Source of the DNA: Apodospora peruviana
Lineage: Eukaryota; Ascomycota; Sordariomycetes; Sordariales; Lasiosphaeriaceae
Length of the DNA: 64,000 bases
Direction: 5' to 3'
Assembly (NCBI GenBank): GCA_033439685.1
Contig: JAUEDM010000005.1
Coordinates: 4,154,001 to 4,218,000 of the forward strand
Positions 22,801-31,257 of the stretch are shown here, piece after piece; the stretch's first letter is position 1; every line of letters begins with the position of its first letter. Made by a program: the position numbers and the translations under genes. Below the pieces are notes generated by a model that saw only the letters and a list, made by a program, of their open reading frames with translations, did no database searches and was not told the DNA's origin.

Positions 22801-23181
22801 TGGCCGGTTCTGTACCGGATTGTGTCTGTGTACCGTAGCGACTCCTTGCTTGCCGACCCCGGTCTCGAACAGCGTATACAAAAACAAAAACGACGGGGTA
22901 TGGACCATAACAACGAGAAGGACACCAGCAGCAGCAACAATAGCAAGAAAGCTGATAGAGAGGAGGAGGAGGATGACAGTGCTGGAGGATACGAAGGGTA
23001 CGCTGGGTATCTGTCGAGATACTATGGGGAATTTAGGAGCAGGAGCGCGGTGGAGAAGGTGTCAAGAGGCTACTGCATCAATCCGGGCCCAGAGTATGCC
23101 GAAGGGCTGGCACGATCCCGACAACTACTGGAGTTATACAAAGACGTTCAGTTTGAGGAAGTGAGCTTACCTAACTCCTGA
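19801..23181 (+). CDS. Isochorismatase-like / AlkB-like dioxygenase / GST-C-like fusion
   Basis: One uninterrupted 1126-residue frame. Residues ~14-245 are an isochorismatase-like hydrolase: ALIIIDLQNDFV with D22, the FTKTHYSAF block with K157, and VCGALTNVGIYATALDAG. In that last block the usual nucleophilic Cys is Gly192, as in the EntB/PhzD-type enzymes. Residues ~245-560 are a Pro/Ser/Glu-rich linker. Residues ~570-785 are AlkB-like: EHSDKT gives the iron ligands H671 and D673, WLHAI gives H747, and RISLTFR supplies the 2-oxoglutarate arginines R770 and R776. Residues ~843-1115 resemble a GST C-terminal helical domain (FFIAGGDQPSPADFALWPVL). The AlkB part should be an Fe(II)/2OG demethylase related to ALKBH2/3; the role of the other two parts is unknown. 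The frame is continuous, so the fusion is not produced by splicing choices. Confidence 0.88.
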   Translation: MFSINPAAIPAVATRKALIIIDLQNDFVGDPDAVLPVTDPEGFVSRTLKLVNAFRDSGAGDVIWVRSEFERHRALTAEGEQIILSDMPPRPTRPVSSRGRQPMSWSHDGPVMEADDEAFLSVADDKPTCVRKGTAGAKFPARVQEAIDESRDIIFTKTHYSAFASAQQQLVQLLRGRFVTQMFVCGALTNVGIYATALDAGRHGYEMTIVEDCCGYRGEMRHLNAVRQLMQLVGSEVMNADLVIDELLPPKPKETPKPTPRNTTDRRVRGAGMGTEAGATGSASGSGNGGGASSQKSPVRPALPPPPPPAPQEPEPEPEPELQGRSSPTGLSPSMSKVSLSGPPATPSPAQQPAEQHVSATNPQQDKAEGELESESAGPSRPVQAVVTTAAATDAAQSESQPESKSSKSQHVKPPAFWVDDSAPLEADSDPDSDFSSPETAEITYESLRRGAVRAPTKRLAALGPEAKALKGPQPRRQPRIPAAPAASCSTPGAELDKSTKPKPRAKGSGSDKSSSGSTESSSSDKAKVASPQIPTTSPDTQSTPSNIMAETTAPIVSEPLCEGDTHIISNALPPSLAAPSTFDRLLSEVSWAGMSRMGGEVPRRIAVQGLLDFDGTMPVYRHPADESPPLLPFSPTVLAIKTEIEKHLGHPLNHVLIQHYRTGNDYISEHSDKTLDIVKGSYIANVSLGAERTMVFRTKRPPKKGESEENDGANATEKAARQIQRAALPHNSLCRMGLKTNMRWLHAIRQDKRSDRDKTPAELAFGGARISLTFRHIGTYLDSTQSRIWGQGATSKSEADAKPVVNGQTPEAVKLLQAFGAENHSSDFDWDAKYGEGSDVLHLGTPKRFCAGFDEIANMRVALALAELGLSCAKGSVEGRDVRFEDNDPGRAVIDGHENVLRYLDAVYGAGRRYDQLPASDIAKRFTRLHKAFDLRRIWRAAFEGGSAKEAQDALTAALAEFKEYAREEAIAADKGKKVRTGAFFIAGGDQPSPADFALWPVLYRIVSVYRSDSLLADPGLEQRIQKQKRRGMDHNNEKDTSSSNNSKKADREEEEDDSAGGYEGYAGYLSRYYGEFRSRSAVEKVSRGYCINPGPEYAEGLARSRQLLELYKDVQFEEVSLPNS

Positions 23182-24088
23182 GCTACTTAGTTGTAGTGTT
23201 TCGTGGTTCGATTCGTGGCTAGGGCGACAGCGGCGGCGGTGTCTGCATAGGTAGGGAATAGAAGTTGTTTGGTTTTATCTTTTTTTTTTTTTTTTTTTTT
23301 TTGGCTTTATTAGTTGGCTCATGAACGGGAAGTTGGTTGGATTTTGGGGAACTGGGGGTTGTGACATATGGAAAGGAAAAGGGAATACGGCACACGTGGG
23401 AGTCACGATCAGAGGAAGGTATTCTATGGTAATGGAGGATATGTACCTACCTAGGATTATAAATGCACTTTTTCTATGAATCTTGAAGGTCATGTTCCTA
23501 ATAAGTGCAACTTCACCGTTCTGGGACGCGAGCAAACGGTCTACCTAAGGTAGGTAATGTGACGAGCCAGTGCAATGACCCAAACCATTACACCAAACCC
23601 CCCTCAATTGCAAAAGGATGCCAGAATACCAAAGGTGTCAGCCTTTGGAATTCCAATGGGTTATATACCGTTGACGGTCGCAATCAATTCAATCAAGGCT
23701 CAATCGCACAGACCGTCACCGGTAAGGTAGTTATTTATATGGGTTCCATTCGTCTATCATGTTCATCAATACTGTAATTAATGATGTGAAAACTGTAAGT
23801 TCGGCTTTCTAACAGGCATCAGTCTACTTACTCCCTGTCCGCTTATTTCCCACATGTATGATGTCAAGGGTCTGAGCACTCGATAATGAATATCAAGAAG
23901 AAAAAAAGAATCAGTGGCGTTCTGAGTGAGTGACTTGATAATATCCTATAGATAGGTATTCTTCTGGACAAGAACTTTCGAGTTTCGATAACGTTAGTAG
24001 CTTCGATAATAATGATATTGATTTGTAGCACTGCCCAGTGTAGATACAAACAAAGTTCAACTTCAATCTAGTTCCAGCACCAACTGAA
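23182..24088. other. Intergenic between convergent genes
   Basis: 0.9 kb between the fusion gene (plus) and the AflR-type regulator (minus). It holds a poly-T tract (23280-23302) and TACCTACCTAGG and CTACCTAAGGTAGGTA palindromes near 23444 and 23541. Small frames are not supported. Confidence 0.55.
23280..23302. repeat. Poly-T tract
   Basis: A run of 23 T on the plus strand about 100 bp after the stop of the fusion gene. It lies in a 3'-flanking position. Confidence 0.9.
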
Positions 24089-25360
24089 TCATGCCTCCTC
24101 CAAGTTTTCATTAAAAGCCCTAAGCCTCACCTTCAATATCCTGACCGTCCTGCCGTGCTCGTTCCGTAACCATGTCCCAAGATGGGCGTACAAACTCGCC
24201 ACACCCCCCCTACCATAAACACCTTCTGGGCCCGAGTCCTGGTCCTGGGTAAAAAACATATCAATCAGCCCAGCCATCTTTTTCAGTTCGCAGAGAACCA
24301 GTTGAACCCTAAACGCAGCCTGGATATTTTGGTCTTCGACGTTGAATGTCCCCACCGAAACGGGGACATGCTCGACTGAGAACCCTGTTGCTTGAACCAG
24401 CGACGGCTTGCTGTCGGCAGCCGCTGAGTGCGTAGCAGATTGTGATGGTGGCTGCGGTCCCCAGGAACTGCTCCCCGTCCACCCGGCCGTCTGTTGATAC
24501 CATATCAAGATGCGCGAAACAATGGACGCGTGGACCGTCGCGCGATGGCCAGATTTGGCGCAGGGACAGTTGAGGACCTGACCAAGTCTGTCGATGGCGT
24601 TCCTGTTGAAGTGCAGGACTTGGTCTAGTTGGGCTGACACCGTCGCTGAGTTAGAGTTGGGTGCATGGAGGGTTGGGGCGGGACAGATTAGGTCTCTGAA
24701 GATCTCGTAGGATTCGCGCGGGCAGCTGTGGGATCCTCCACTCGAGGTAGAGTTGTGGTCGGAGGTGGTGCTTGCGGCAGCAGTGCGAACAGGTGGCTCA
24801 GCTGCGGAAGGTTCCTCATCGAGCGGTTCAGGCCACCAGAGGTAGTTGATATCCAATGCGGTGTTGTCGCTCCCGGGGAACGGTAGCATGTCGGACTCGT
24901 TTGCCAGCACGTCTGGGAAACTCAAATTGAGATCATGGTGTTGTTCGTCGGTATTTTGAGTCTGATGTTGCTCTCGAGAAGAAGAAGAAGCAGGGCAGAT
25001 GCGCTTCAGCGACGTAGTTGGGTCGGAATCATGATGTGGCCGTTTCCGCCGCGCTGGCTTGCCGGCTTTTCGTGATAATCCGTAGACACAGTCAAGTTTG
25101 AGCATTGTGCATCGGGAGCAGTCCGGGTGGATGCGGTCGCATTTCACCTTGGCGGTTAAGCAGCCGTCGCAGGAGGATCGCAGCTTCGCAGTGCGTGGCT
25201 CACGCCGCTCATCGGTAGATGGCGATGTTGGCATTGTCATTCCCTGAAGATGTTGTGATAAGTTTTCGTGATGGCTTTGCGTGAAATTGGGGGTGGCCTT
25301 CAAGGTACCTGGTTGACCGGATGACGTTGACCTCATGATGGATGATTGGCGGTCAGTCAT
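24089..25360 (-). CDS. AflR-type Zn2Cys6 transcription factor
   Basis: Single exon, 423 residues. Near residues 64-91 lies a binuclear zinc cluster with six cysteines in the spacing CX2CX6CX6CX2CX6C (starts CDGCLTAKVKCD). A basic linker follows (RKAGKPARRKRP). The middle is Ser/Gln-rich and acidic. The C-terminal part has the pattern I know from aflatoxin-regulator-like proteins: a CPC motif in LNCPCAKSGH and then VSRILIWYQQTAGW. It should bind DNA in the nucleus; many relatives control secondary-metabolite clusters, but no polyketide or peptide synthase is in this window. It diverges from the NmrA-like gene across 1.27 kb, so that gene is a possible target. Confidence 0.86.
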   Translation of the reverse strand: MTDRQSSIMRSTSSGQPGTLKATPNFTQSHHENLSQHLQGMTMPTSPSTDERREPRTAKLRSSCDGCLTAKVKCDRIHPDCSRCTMLKLDCVYGLSRKAGKPARRKRPHHDSDPTTSLKRICPASSSSREQHQTQNTDEQHHDLNLSFPDVLANESDMLPFPGSDNTALDINYLWWPEPLDEEPSAAEPPVRTAAASTTSDHNSTSSGGSHSCPRESYEIFRDLICPAPTLHAPNSNSATVSAQLDQVLHFNRNAIDRLGQVLNCPCAKSGHRATVHASIVSRILIWYQQTAGWTGSSSWGPQPPSQSATHSAAADSKPSLVQATGFSVEHVPVSVGTFNVEDQNIQAAFRVQLVLCELKKMAGLIDMFFTQDQDSGPEGVYGRGGVASLYAHLGTWLRNEHGRTVRILKVRLRAFNENLEEA

Positions 25361-26633
25361 GTCGTTGCTCGACTATGGTTCATAGTTGTAGTCCGAGCCC
25401 AGAAAGGTTAGCCCCTTTCCTGATGTTCCGCGTATCTGATTCCCTCCCAGTCAGTCAAGCTTCATTCAATTTTTGAGGATAATGGGAGAGATATGACCTA
25501 ATAAGAGCCAGACGGACGACATTGAGAGTCTGTGATATCCAATCGATTATCATTGTCGTTTTTTATGGTAGGGCCAACACTTTTGACAGCCATATGGAAA
25601 GACATCTCTGGGTGAGTTTCAGTTAGCTACCTTACTCTCCGTACCTGAAATTTGCCGTTGTAGTAACAATCAATGATGCAAACAGACAGCCGATAATCAT
25701 CATCGCCCTCATCATCATCACCATCGGACGGGTCTACTCAAGAGACTACCACTATTCAGAAAGATGAGCTGGGTCAACTCACTGACCGAACATCAGCCAT
25801 GGTGAGACAGTGAACACTCGAGCCCTCATTTCACACAAGAATGCTAATTAGAAACTGCTAAATCAAACAGGAAGGTTCAACTATGGATATAGTGATCAGA
25901 TTCACGCATCATTGGATTTATACTCATTGTGTGGGTTGGCTGCGCGCTTGCAAGCTTTTCAAAGACTTGCTGCCCGTGCCTCGCATAATCTCGATGACCC
26001 GTGATCATGAACCTTATCGATCATTATGGGCCACAACTCCAAGCTGGTTATTTCGATATTCAAGCAAACAGTCCTACCTCACTCGTCGCAGGCATCGCTC
26101 TTTCCATTTGGCGCCGATTTTTGGAAAGTATCTGATTCTGGAGGGAACGGCTAAGATCTCGGGGGACGAGGGACAGAATGGCTTGGCAATGTTGTCGTGT
26201 GGGAATTGGGATCAGGCCCTGAACTATGGGGGCACAAGAAACTTTGTCCTTTTCCATAGCCAATGAGTAACAAACTGGACAAACACGGTGATACCGATTG
26301 CTGGGATAGTGATGTCTTTTTGCAACCTTCTTGTTTTCTCAGTTGGCAACTTACATTGTAGGCGAGTGCAACTTTCGGCCACCGAAGGTCACCTCCTATT
26401 GGCTGAACGGCAGGCGACAAGACTACCCGCATATCAGCCCCCTATATTCCGTACTTCGTTCAAGGTTCCAACATAACGCAGACATCGAAGACAAGCATAT
26501 ATAGTTGCAAGCTGCTCTGTCTGTTACCTTTCTCCTTGATGGGCAGACTTCATTCTTCCAACATCTTTTCCCTCTCTGACTTCTGAGCCAACCAAGCCTG
26601 CCTTCCTCTCGACAGAAATCACCATCAGACAAC
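25361..26633. other. Divergent promoter region, regulator and NmrA-like gene
   Basis: 1.27 kb between the two starts. A CATCATC-type simple repeat is near 25697-25725. A frame at 25883-26266 has no supporting feature. No gene is called. Confidence 0.5.
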
Positions 26634-27892
26634 ATGGTCAAGATCGCAGTAGCAGGCGGAACTGGAGGTAAAAAATACCCATGCTCTAACCAAACCAAAC
26701 CTGATATCGAACCTACCCTGATCCTCTCTCCACAGAGCTCGCCCGGGAAGTCATCGACGCCCTGGTTGCTGCCAACAAGCATGAGATAACGATCCTATCC
26801 CGCAACGTAAGAGCTTCCCTTTACCCCTTTATCTATTGTCTGAATTCTTATCAATGCATCTATCAGACCGCCCCCGGAAATGGCTCGCATCCCGGAATCT
26901 CTTTCCGCGCAGTTGACTACACAGACAAGGACAGTCTCATCTCGGCCCTGAAAGGCATCCACACAGTCCTGTCATTCATCAATCAGCCCATGGCAGCCGA
27001 CGACAAGAACAACTCCCAGAAGAACCTGATCGACGCCTCGATCGCTGCTGGTGTCAAGCGTTTTGCGCCCAGCGAGTACGGAAGGTAAGTACCGACACCC
27101 AAACATTCCATCTTTAGCATGAACAGAGTTCTAAGGATTTACAGTCACGGAAAGGAAGACCTACCCTTTTGGTCGGGGAAGAACATCACCCAGAAATACC
27201 TCGAACACGTCAACGAGAACCAAAAGGCACGTCCATCGTATTCATTTCAGTTTGGGAGAGGATCTGACGCGCTCTAATAGGTTCTCGAGTACACCCTCTT
27301 CCAGCCAGGCCTGTACCTCGACTATCTCGCCTCTCCCCACCGGACAGCAAAATATGTGACTCCCCTCGAGACGTTCATCGACTTCCAGCACCGACGCGCC
27401 ATCGTCGTGGAAGGCCACGAGGATGCCTACATGACGCTTACCGCGGTGTCAGATATTGCTGGCGTCGTTGCTCAGGCTGTTGATCTTGAGGACGGAAAGT
27501 GGCCTGCCATTGGAGGAATCAGGGGAAATAGGGTTACCATCTCGCAGATTATTGGAATTGGTGAGAAGACCCGAGGTATGCATTCGGGTGTGGCAGTATG
27601 AGGATGAGGTGTTGTGCTGATATAAATGATAGGTCCGTTCACGGTTGACAAGGTCAGACTTGAAGATCTCCGAGCTGGGAAGCTCACTGCGTCCTGGACG
27701 CTGGGGAAGAAACATCCAGCTTTTAGCGATGAGGAAGCTGCGGCTATGTTTAAGGGTGTTCTTGTTGGTATGCTTTTGAGCAGCGCCAAGGGCGCGTGGG
27801 ACGTGTCGGATGCTTTTAATGGGCTGCTGCCGGGATATAAGTTCAAGGAGATTGAGAGCTTCCTTGCTGGTGTGTGGGAGGGGAAGCCGTGA
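26634..27892 (+). CDS. NmrA/isoflavone-reductase-like NAD(P)-binding protein
   Basis: Six exons: 26634-26667, 26736-26806, 26867-27084, 27145-27226, 27281-27575 and 27633-27892, giving 319 residues. The Rossmann start is MVKIAVAGGTGGELAREV. Family landmarks follow: LKGIHTVLSFINQP, IAAGVKRFAPSEYG and VLEYTLFQPGLYLDYL. These belong to NmrA-like/isoflavone-reductase-like atypical short-chain dehydrogenases, which reduce small aromatic molecules or sense NAD(P) redox state; the substrate cannot be read. The fourth intron (27227-27280) must use a GC donor (AAG|GCACGT...TAATAG), because no GT donor keeps the conserved NQK-VLEYTLF junction in frame. The divergent neighbour is an AflR-type regulator. 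Confidence 0.88.
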
Positions 27893-28291
27893 TTCATCTG
27901 TGGGGTGTGTGAACAGTGTGATTGATATGGGCCGAGCAAGGGGATGTAGGTTCCGGTGGAAAGATCCATATCTGGTGGACTGTTGCTATCTTTTTTTTTA
28001 TGTTCTGTCATTTGAAAAGGGATGTTGCGTCTGATTCAAGGTACTTTGTTCATAGGCAGGTGGAGGCAGTGAGAAAACACGACAGCTCTTCGGCTGTATT
28101 CCTTCAGGAGAGAGTCTGTTTCTCTTTTTTCTGCTCATCGCCGTGCTGGCGAGCAAGGGAATGTCCGGTCGAGGAAAAGTTCCATGCCTGTGAACTGTGT
28201 TTTCATGTTCGGTTATTTGAAGAGGAATATTGCGTTTGATTCAACCATTTGTCTGGGCAGGTGTATCGTGGTTGCTGGCTGTTAGGTCTTT
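27893..28291. other. Intergenic
   Basis: About 0.4 kb after the NmrA-like stop, with a near-repeat of a TTCATGTTC/GTTATTTGAA-like segment. No gene is seen. Confidence 0.5.
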
Positions 28292-28807
28292 CTAATTCCA
28301 CACTAGCTGGCTCGGGAGAGGACGACTAGCCCATATCCACGACCTGTGCCAGCAACGCAAGAGCTCTCGTTTGGAGTTGAATGTGACTTTTGTGTCAAAG
28401 AACCTGCCTACCTGCTGTAGTGATCGTGGAAAAGCGCAGTTGTGCCCCGATGCGTCTGCACACGCCCCTGAAGACAAGTAAACAATAGCGCCAAGAACAG
28501 GCCCCTGAATCGCTTTCCTGGACAATTCGCCCGTGGCTGACCGCAATCGTCTGCAAAGAAATTGAGAGCACCTGCCCCTGAACTGCTTCCATGAATAACG
28601 ACGTACCTGCTTATATCCCATGGGAAAGTAACGCCACCTATCCTTTTCCTTGGGCAGTCGACACTGGGGAATCCCAAACGCCTTTGCCGTCGAACTCTTT
28701 TTGATTCCCGGTCGCCCTCCTGGACTCGAACCTCGTCCCCATTGATTTCTCTTCATTGATCTCTTGAACACTTGTTCGTCTTCGTCACTTTTCTTTTCGC
28801 TCGTCAT
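28292..28807 (-). CDS. Possible small basic protein
   Basis: An ATG-started frame of 171 residues, or alternatively a spliced gene. A strong donor (CAG|GTACGT) lies after ...FPMGYKQ near 28606, with an acceptor TTTCTTTGCAG about 55 bp on and another possible intron near the end. The N-terminal 67 residues (MTSEKKSDEDEQVFKRSMKR, then Gly/Pro/Lys-rich, then RWRYFPMGYK) look more protein-like than the rest. I recognise no domain. It would diverge from the small Cys-rich gene at 28976 with 168 bp between starts. It could also be a chance frame. Confidence 0.3.
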   Translation of the reverse strand: MTSEKKSDEDEQVFKRSMKRNQWGRGSSPGGRPGIKKSSTAKAFGIPQCRLPKEKDRWRYFPMGYKQVRRYSWKQFRGRCSQFLCRRLRSATGELSRKAIQGPVLGAIVYLSSGACADASGHNCAFPRSLQQVGRFFDTKVTFNSKRELLRCWHRSWIWASRPLPSQLVWN

Positions 28808-28975
28808 CGTCGATCGACGCTTGCCATCATTTTCATCGTCGTCGTTATCATCATTCCTGCTTCAAACACACCATTATCCAGCACTCTTTGTAGTCCCGAA
28901 TCCCATAATTCTTTACCACCACTGCATCGCCTCTCTAGCTTCAGAGACAAGAAGCTATATCACCGCAGTTCCAAG

Positions 28976-29219
28976 ATGTGTACCGTGATTTATACGACAT
29001 ACTCGGATTGTACTCACCAAACACGTCATACCGAGTTCTGCCTGCGACGTAAGAACCGACACCGGTTCTTTCCGGAAGAACGCCAGGTTTCATCATTGGC
29101 CAGAGAAGGAGAAAAAACAGACAAAATGTGAGGACCCTGCCAATGATTGTTACTGCAACAAAAGAGGGTCATATTTGAGTACAAGCGTTCATGAGGAGGA
29201 AATGGAGAAATATGTGTGA
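28976..29219 (+). CDS. Small Cys-rich protein
   Basis: Two exons, 28976-29048 and 29104-29219, with a 55-bp GTAAGA...CAG intron, encode 62 residues. The protein starts MCTVIYTTYSDCTHQTRHTE, has seven cysteines (CEDPANDCYC after the junction), and ends KYV. It lacks a signal peptide. The MC-x-V-x-YTT-x-CTH start resembles small Cys/His-rich intracellular proteins common in Pezizomycotina whose function is unknown. Keeping the exon-2 cysteines in frame depends on the acceptor at 29103; without splicing the frame ends at 29131 after 51 residues. Inference only; RNA evidence would settle it. Confidence 0.45.
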
Positions 29220-29940
29220 CCGCTCGGTTGGGGAAATAATTACCCCTATACTCGAGAAGAAACCTTAGTCTCCCATTGTGACAGAGTTTGGCGGCGAACT
29301 TTAGTCGCGATGGCGTTGACTCGGCCTGTATCTGAGTTTTGTTATTCTCGTTGTTTTGGTGTGGTTCGGCTTGAAGCTTGACTGAATTGATGATGAGCAT
29401 TCGAATACCGGTAGTAGCAGGTCGACTAGATTTGAATAAATTTGCGATGAACAATAATGTAAGACCTGCATTTTATGTGCAGCCGACTTTTTTTTTTTGC
29501 AGCTTTGCTTCAATGTCTTTTCTTCGATGTCTTTTCTTCTGTTTTCGAGTGCGCTTGCGGATTACCGGTACAAGATTTGAATTACGAAGTGATTCATCGG
29601 GCCAGGTATTCCGTAGAGTTCGTTCCATGACCGGTTTCGCGGAGACTGATGACTGGAGAGTTCAATGACACGAGTGATATATGTGGGCTACATTACGTAA
29701 ACACCCGGCCCCACGGTTTGCCGGAATGCCAAAGCCCGTCATCCAGTTTAGCAGGCACGGCAGGACAAATCACGTGCACCTCGGAAGCTTCGACCACCCA
29801 ACATCAGGTCATCGTTTTGAAGCTCCAATTTGAGTGTGTCGTCAAAGCCGAAACCGCGCACTCACTCGCTCACCGAACGAAACCTCTCCACTCCAAACCA
29901 CCGCCAAACCCGAAGTTTTGCAAAAACCACTCTTGCAGAA
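29220..29940. other. 5' flank of COX9
   Basis: 0.7 kb before the COX9 start with a short T run near 29490-29498. No gene is seen. Confidence 0.5.
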
Positions 29941-30429
29941 ATGGCCGCTATTGCCCCCATCACCGGCGTACGTTTTCCATGCGATCGGGTGGTTGCCAAT
30001 TGATGCGAAACCACCCCTCCCAGCAACAAACCGAGATGCTGGGACGACCGCCAGAGCCGATGCTGACCTCTTGCCCATAATAGATGCTCCGCCGGGCACT
30101 GATCCTTGACCTTGGTACTGCACTCGGTGAGTCTTTCGCCCAATTGATTGTTCCGTAGCTCCTTTGGGTAGCTGTCAATAAGCCCCGAGCTATCAGAAGC
30201 AAACAGCAAGCTGACTCTTCCTTCTTCACACTAGGCCTCGGTTTCGTCATGGGCAACGTTTTCTGGTACGATGCGCGATGAACAATTCTCCCCCGAAAAA
30301 TCGGTTTAAAACCCGGACACGATTAACAATTCGATTACTAGGTACGGCTACCACGCTCCCCGGACGGCGAAGCGCGACGTCTACTACAAGAAGCTCGAGG
30401 AGGAGCGCGCTGCGAGAGCGTCTGTTTAA
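29941..30429 (+). CDS. COX9: Cytochrome c oxidase subunit VIIa (Cox9)
   Basis: Four tiny exons: 29941-29967, 30084-30126, 30235-30265 and 30342-30429, encoding 62 residues. The product begins MAAIAPITG and continues MLRRALILDLGTALGLGF. It has one transmembrane helix (LGTALGLGFVMGNVFWYGY) and then YHAPRTAKRDVYYKKLEEER. Length, the APITG start and the WYGYH-PRT-RD-YY-KLEEER tail are those of fungal Cox9, a nuclear-coded, single-helix subunit at the periphery of complex IV in the inner mitochondrial membrane. All introns have GT-AG borders, and phases 0, 1 and 2 agree. Confidence 0.9.
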
Positions 30430-30759
30430 GACTCGGGCGAGCACATGAGTCAACGGCGAAGCATCGATGGAACAACGTACATAGGACCTGGCGTCGGGGG
30501 TTGGAGAGCACGAGGAGGGGTCGCTTTTTGTATGTATGCATACGGATAGACAGGATGAGCAGCAATTGAGTTACGGGGACAGAAATATCGAGCTTTGCCT
30601 GGTGATATACGTGACAAAATTGCCAGTTTCTACACGATTGATTGGGGCCTGGAATTTGGTCCGGGCTGCCCGGCTGGGTGTTTTGGTCTGGACAGAGTAT
30701 GGAAACGACATTACGAATATTGTACAGAGATGACCAATGGTGAGGACTGGCTATTACTG
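30430..30759. other. Intergenic between convergent genes
   Basis: 330 bp between the COX9 stop and the Som1 stop. Nothing else is seen. Confidence 0.6.
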
Positions 30760-31205
30760 TTAAATTGACTTTGAATTACTCTGTTTGCTTTTCTGGTCAT
30801 CGCTTTGTGATCCTGCCGCTGCTAAAGTGGTGGTGGTGGTGGTGGTGTTCCCCGCCGATGCTGCCGCCGTACCTTCCCAAGCTGTGGTCTCGACCGTGAA
30901 TTTCCCTTTTCTGTCCTGACACCTAAAGTTCCCACAGAAGAACCGCTTAGCAACGAAAAACAACTGAAATGTGATAAGGCAACGACTCACCTGCGGAACC
31001 ATCGCTGGACCGGCCAACATCTGACTTTGCTGTCGCGGATCTCGGGATGGTCGATTGAACATTCGTATTGCACCAAGCCAAACAGCTCGCAGTCGGCCAG
31101 ATCAATCAAGAGCCCGCCCTCTGTCTTGCGTACCCTTCCATCCGGACCGACCTGTACGTGCAGATGCACGTCTTTGGCCGGGAAGGTTACGCACGTCGGC
31201 GCCAT
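30760..31205 (-). CDS. SOM1: Mitochondrial export protein Som1
   Basis: Two exons on the minus strand, 31205-30991 and 30922-30760, joined by a 68-bp GTGAGT...TTTAG intron, give 125 residues. The core reads DLADCELFGLVQYECSI, RCWPVQRWFRRC and FTVETTAWE. The spaced cysteines and the RCWPV-RWFR-C signature are those of fungal Som1, which in yeast assists the inner-membrane peptidase Imp1. The tail is Thr/Ala/Ser-rich and low complexity, partly from an ACC repeat. There is no N-terminal hydrophobic segment. Its start codon lies only about 50 bp from the start of the divergent RecA-like gene. Confidence 0.82.
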
Positions 31206-31257
31206 TTGGTTGGAGGTTGTGGCGGCCGCGATACGCCGAGACTCCGGGAGAAAGTCA
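31206..31257. promoter_or_regulatory. Very short bidirectional promoter/leader region
   Basis: As few as 52 bp separate the ATG of Som1 (minus) from the first in-frame ATG of the RecA-like gene (plus). Even with the latest start of that gene (31306) only 100 bp remain. The two leaders must therefore share or overlap their core promoter. The spacing is seen; the regulation is inferred. Confidence 0.5.

Noticed and set aside
28715..28740. GGTTCGAGTCC on the minus strand resembling a tRNA B box
   Set aside because: The flanking bases do not form a T stem, and no A box or acceptor stem lies at the right distance; it sits inside a possible small reading frame.
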